A stretch of DNA of 60,877 nucleotides from a virus, in the IMG/VR virus record IMGVR_UViG_3300025030_000039, positions 1 through 60,877 of that record. The stretch is one strand, 5' to 3'. The notes beneath the pieces were generated by a model. The model saw nothing but the letters and a program-made list of their open reading frames with translations. It was not told the origin of the DNA and ran no database searches. Position numbers and translations under genes: made by a program. Below are positions 60,029 to 60,877 of this stretch, in pieces (the first letter of the stretch is position 1; every line of letters begins with the position of its first letter).

Positions 60029-60877
60029 AATAAATCTTTTATTTTATTTTTTATTTGTTCTGTAACTAAATTTATATTAATTAATTCTTTTTCCCATATT
60101 ATTATAATATCAGATTTAAATTTATCTTTTATAATATTAATTCGTCTTTTATCTCTATTTCGTATTTCATCATATATGTTATCTTTATAACATTCTATTT
60201 CTGGATTTTTATGCCAATAATCACCATATATTTCAATAACTAAATTAATATCTTTAATATAAATATCAGGTTTAATTATTTTAAATTCTCCATTTCCAAT
60301 ATAAAAAGTATATTCATTTTCACCATAATAAATTTTATTAAATATTTTATTATATTCATTATAAATATATTCACCTATTAATATAGAAAGTTTAGAATAT
60401 GGTAATCTTTTAGCTTTTTTAATTAATAATTCAGAATACCATTTTTCTCCGTGTTTTTTAATTAAATTATCCTTTGAATTTCCAAATTTTAAACATTCTT
60501 TAAGTTTGTTATATTTTTCATTTCCTAATTCAACACCAAATTTATTAATATAATTTTCTAATGTATTAGATTTTTTAGCATTTATTTCTTGCCATTTTAT
60601 TTTTCCTAACTCACCATATTTACTTATTAACTTATCTAATGATGAGGTATTTTGACGTTTTCTTAAACATTCTTTTGCTTTTTCAATAGAATCTGTTCTT
60701 TTTATCCAATATTCTAATGTTGTGGATTTTTCTCTTTTATTGTATGATGAATTGGGATCATTTTTAATATAATCTTTAACTGCACATCTTTTTCTAAATA
60801 AATCATATCTTTCTCTACCTAATATTTCTCCATATCTTTCAATAAATCGTTGTAAGGACCCAGCCGTTTTTTTATTT
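60016..60877 (-). CDS. Homing endonuclease in the gap of the fractured nrdJ gene (partial, cut by window edge)
   Basis: The minus-strand frame is open from the right edge to the TAG at 60016-60018, about 287 residues. Near the C-terminus are PDIYIKDINLVIEIYGDYWH, NRDKRRINIIKDKF and DIIIIWEKEL, the Vsr-like EDxHD arrangement. The N-terminal visible part has repeats such as LISKYGELGKIKWQEINAKK and INKFGVELGNEKYNKLKE. It overlaps the NrdJ C-terminal piece by 13 bases. It is of the classical Vsr-like type, distinct from the larger ERYGV family. Confidence 0.8.
   Translation of the reverse strand, partial: NKKTAGSLQRFIERYGEILGRERYDLFRKRCAVKDYIKNDPNSSYNKREKSTTLEYWIKRTDSIEKAKECLRKRQNTSSLDKLISKYGELGKIKWQEINAKKSNTLENYINKFGVELGNEKYNKLKECLKFGNSKDNLIKKHGEKWYSELLIKKAKRLPYSKLSILIGEYIYNEYNKIFNKIYYGENEYTFYIGNGEFKIIKPDIYIKDINLVIEIYGDYWHKNPEIECYKDNIYDEIRNRDKRRINIIKDKFKSDIIIIWEKELININLVTEQIKNKIKDLLCKK

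Noticed and set aside
1-60877. tRNA genes, rRNA or CRISPR arrays
   Set aside because: None were seen by eye in the intergenic gaps, which are mostly shorter than 150 bases; a tRNA scan would be needed to exclude them fully.

Overview
The window is part of the genome of a very AT-rich, tailed double-stranded DNA phage with a T4-like (myovirus) core. Recognisable T4 counterparts are both terminase subunits (gp17, gp16), portal (gp20), prohead protease (gp21, fused to a scaffold-like region), major capsid protein (gp23), head-completion nuclease (gp4), a probable tail sheath stabiliser (gp15), late sigma factor (gp55), sliding clamp (gp45), clamp loader (gp44 and a probable gp62), family B DNA polymerase (gp43), helicase (gp41), UvsX, gp46/gp47 and RNase H. 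A host in the Bacteroidota, probably a flavobacterium, is suggested by three things: A-rich leaders without clear Shine-Dalgarno sequences, a secreted protein whose signal peptide ends in SYSQ, and a short histone H1/Hc1-like protein. The host assignment is an inference.

Almost everything is on the minus strand; the only plus-strand genes are a DUF115/MptE-like gene (14603-15397) and a TnpB-like gene (24232-25443). Read from the left edge: terminase large subunit (cut by the edge), two proteins sharing a T4-like capsid-targeting leader, terminase small subunit, a VWA/metallopeptidase plus MoxR ATPase pair, and a neck-like structural protein (1-7962). Next come clamp-loader and RNase H genes, with gp44 broken by a split intein and a nuclease gene (8061-13378), followed by accessory genes, a patatin and tail-fibre genes (13379-24148). 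A TnpB and a homing endonuclease precede the head module: capsid, protease-scaffold, portal, gp4 and gp55, the last followed by another homing endonuclease (24232-36084). After a large structural protein, a second TnpB and a gp15-like gene, the replication and nucleotide module runs from gp46 to the class II ribonucleotide reductase (40284-60877).

Four themes stand out. (1) Three genes (gp44, gp43, nrdJ) are fractured: the two halves carry complementary parts of a split intein and a nuclease gene sits between them. (2) Small paralogues of the phage's own major capsid protein (54692-55201, 50089-51030, possibly 49459-50088) and of its portal (58408-58836) are intact inside the replication/nucleotide region. 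(3) Several proteins start with a leader like the T4 internal-protein capsid-targeting sequence, ending in an (I/L)-x-E prohead-protease site. Two of them also share a C-terminal FGFFD module around unrelated centres, which suggests exchangeable capsid-packaged payloads. (4) Two promoter classes can be read by eye: AACAAA-N12-CATATAAT before replication, histone and homing genes, and TATATAATAAA-like late boxes before virion genes, matching the gp55-like sigma factor.

No tRNA, rRNA or CRISPR array was seen. All identifications are from reading motifs and alignments by eye; no database search was run.
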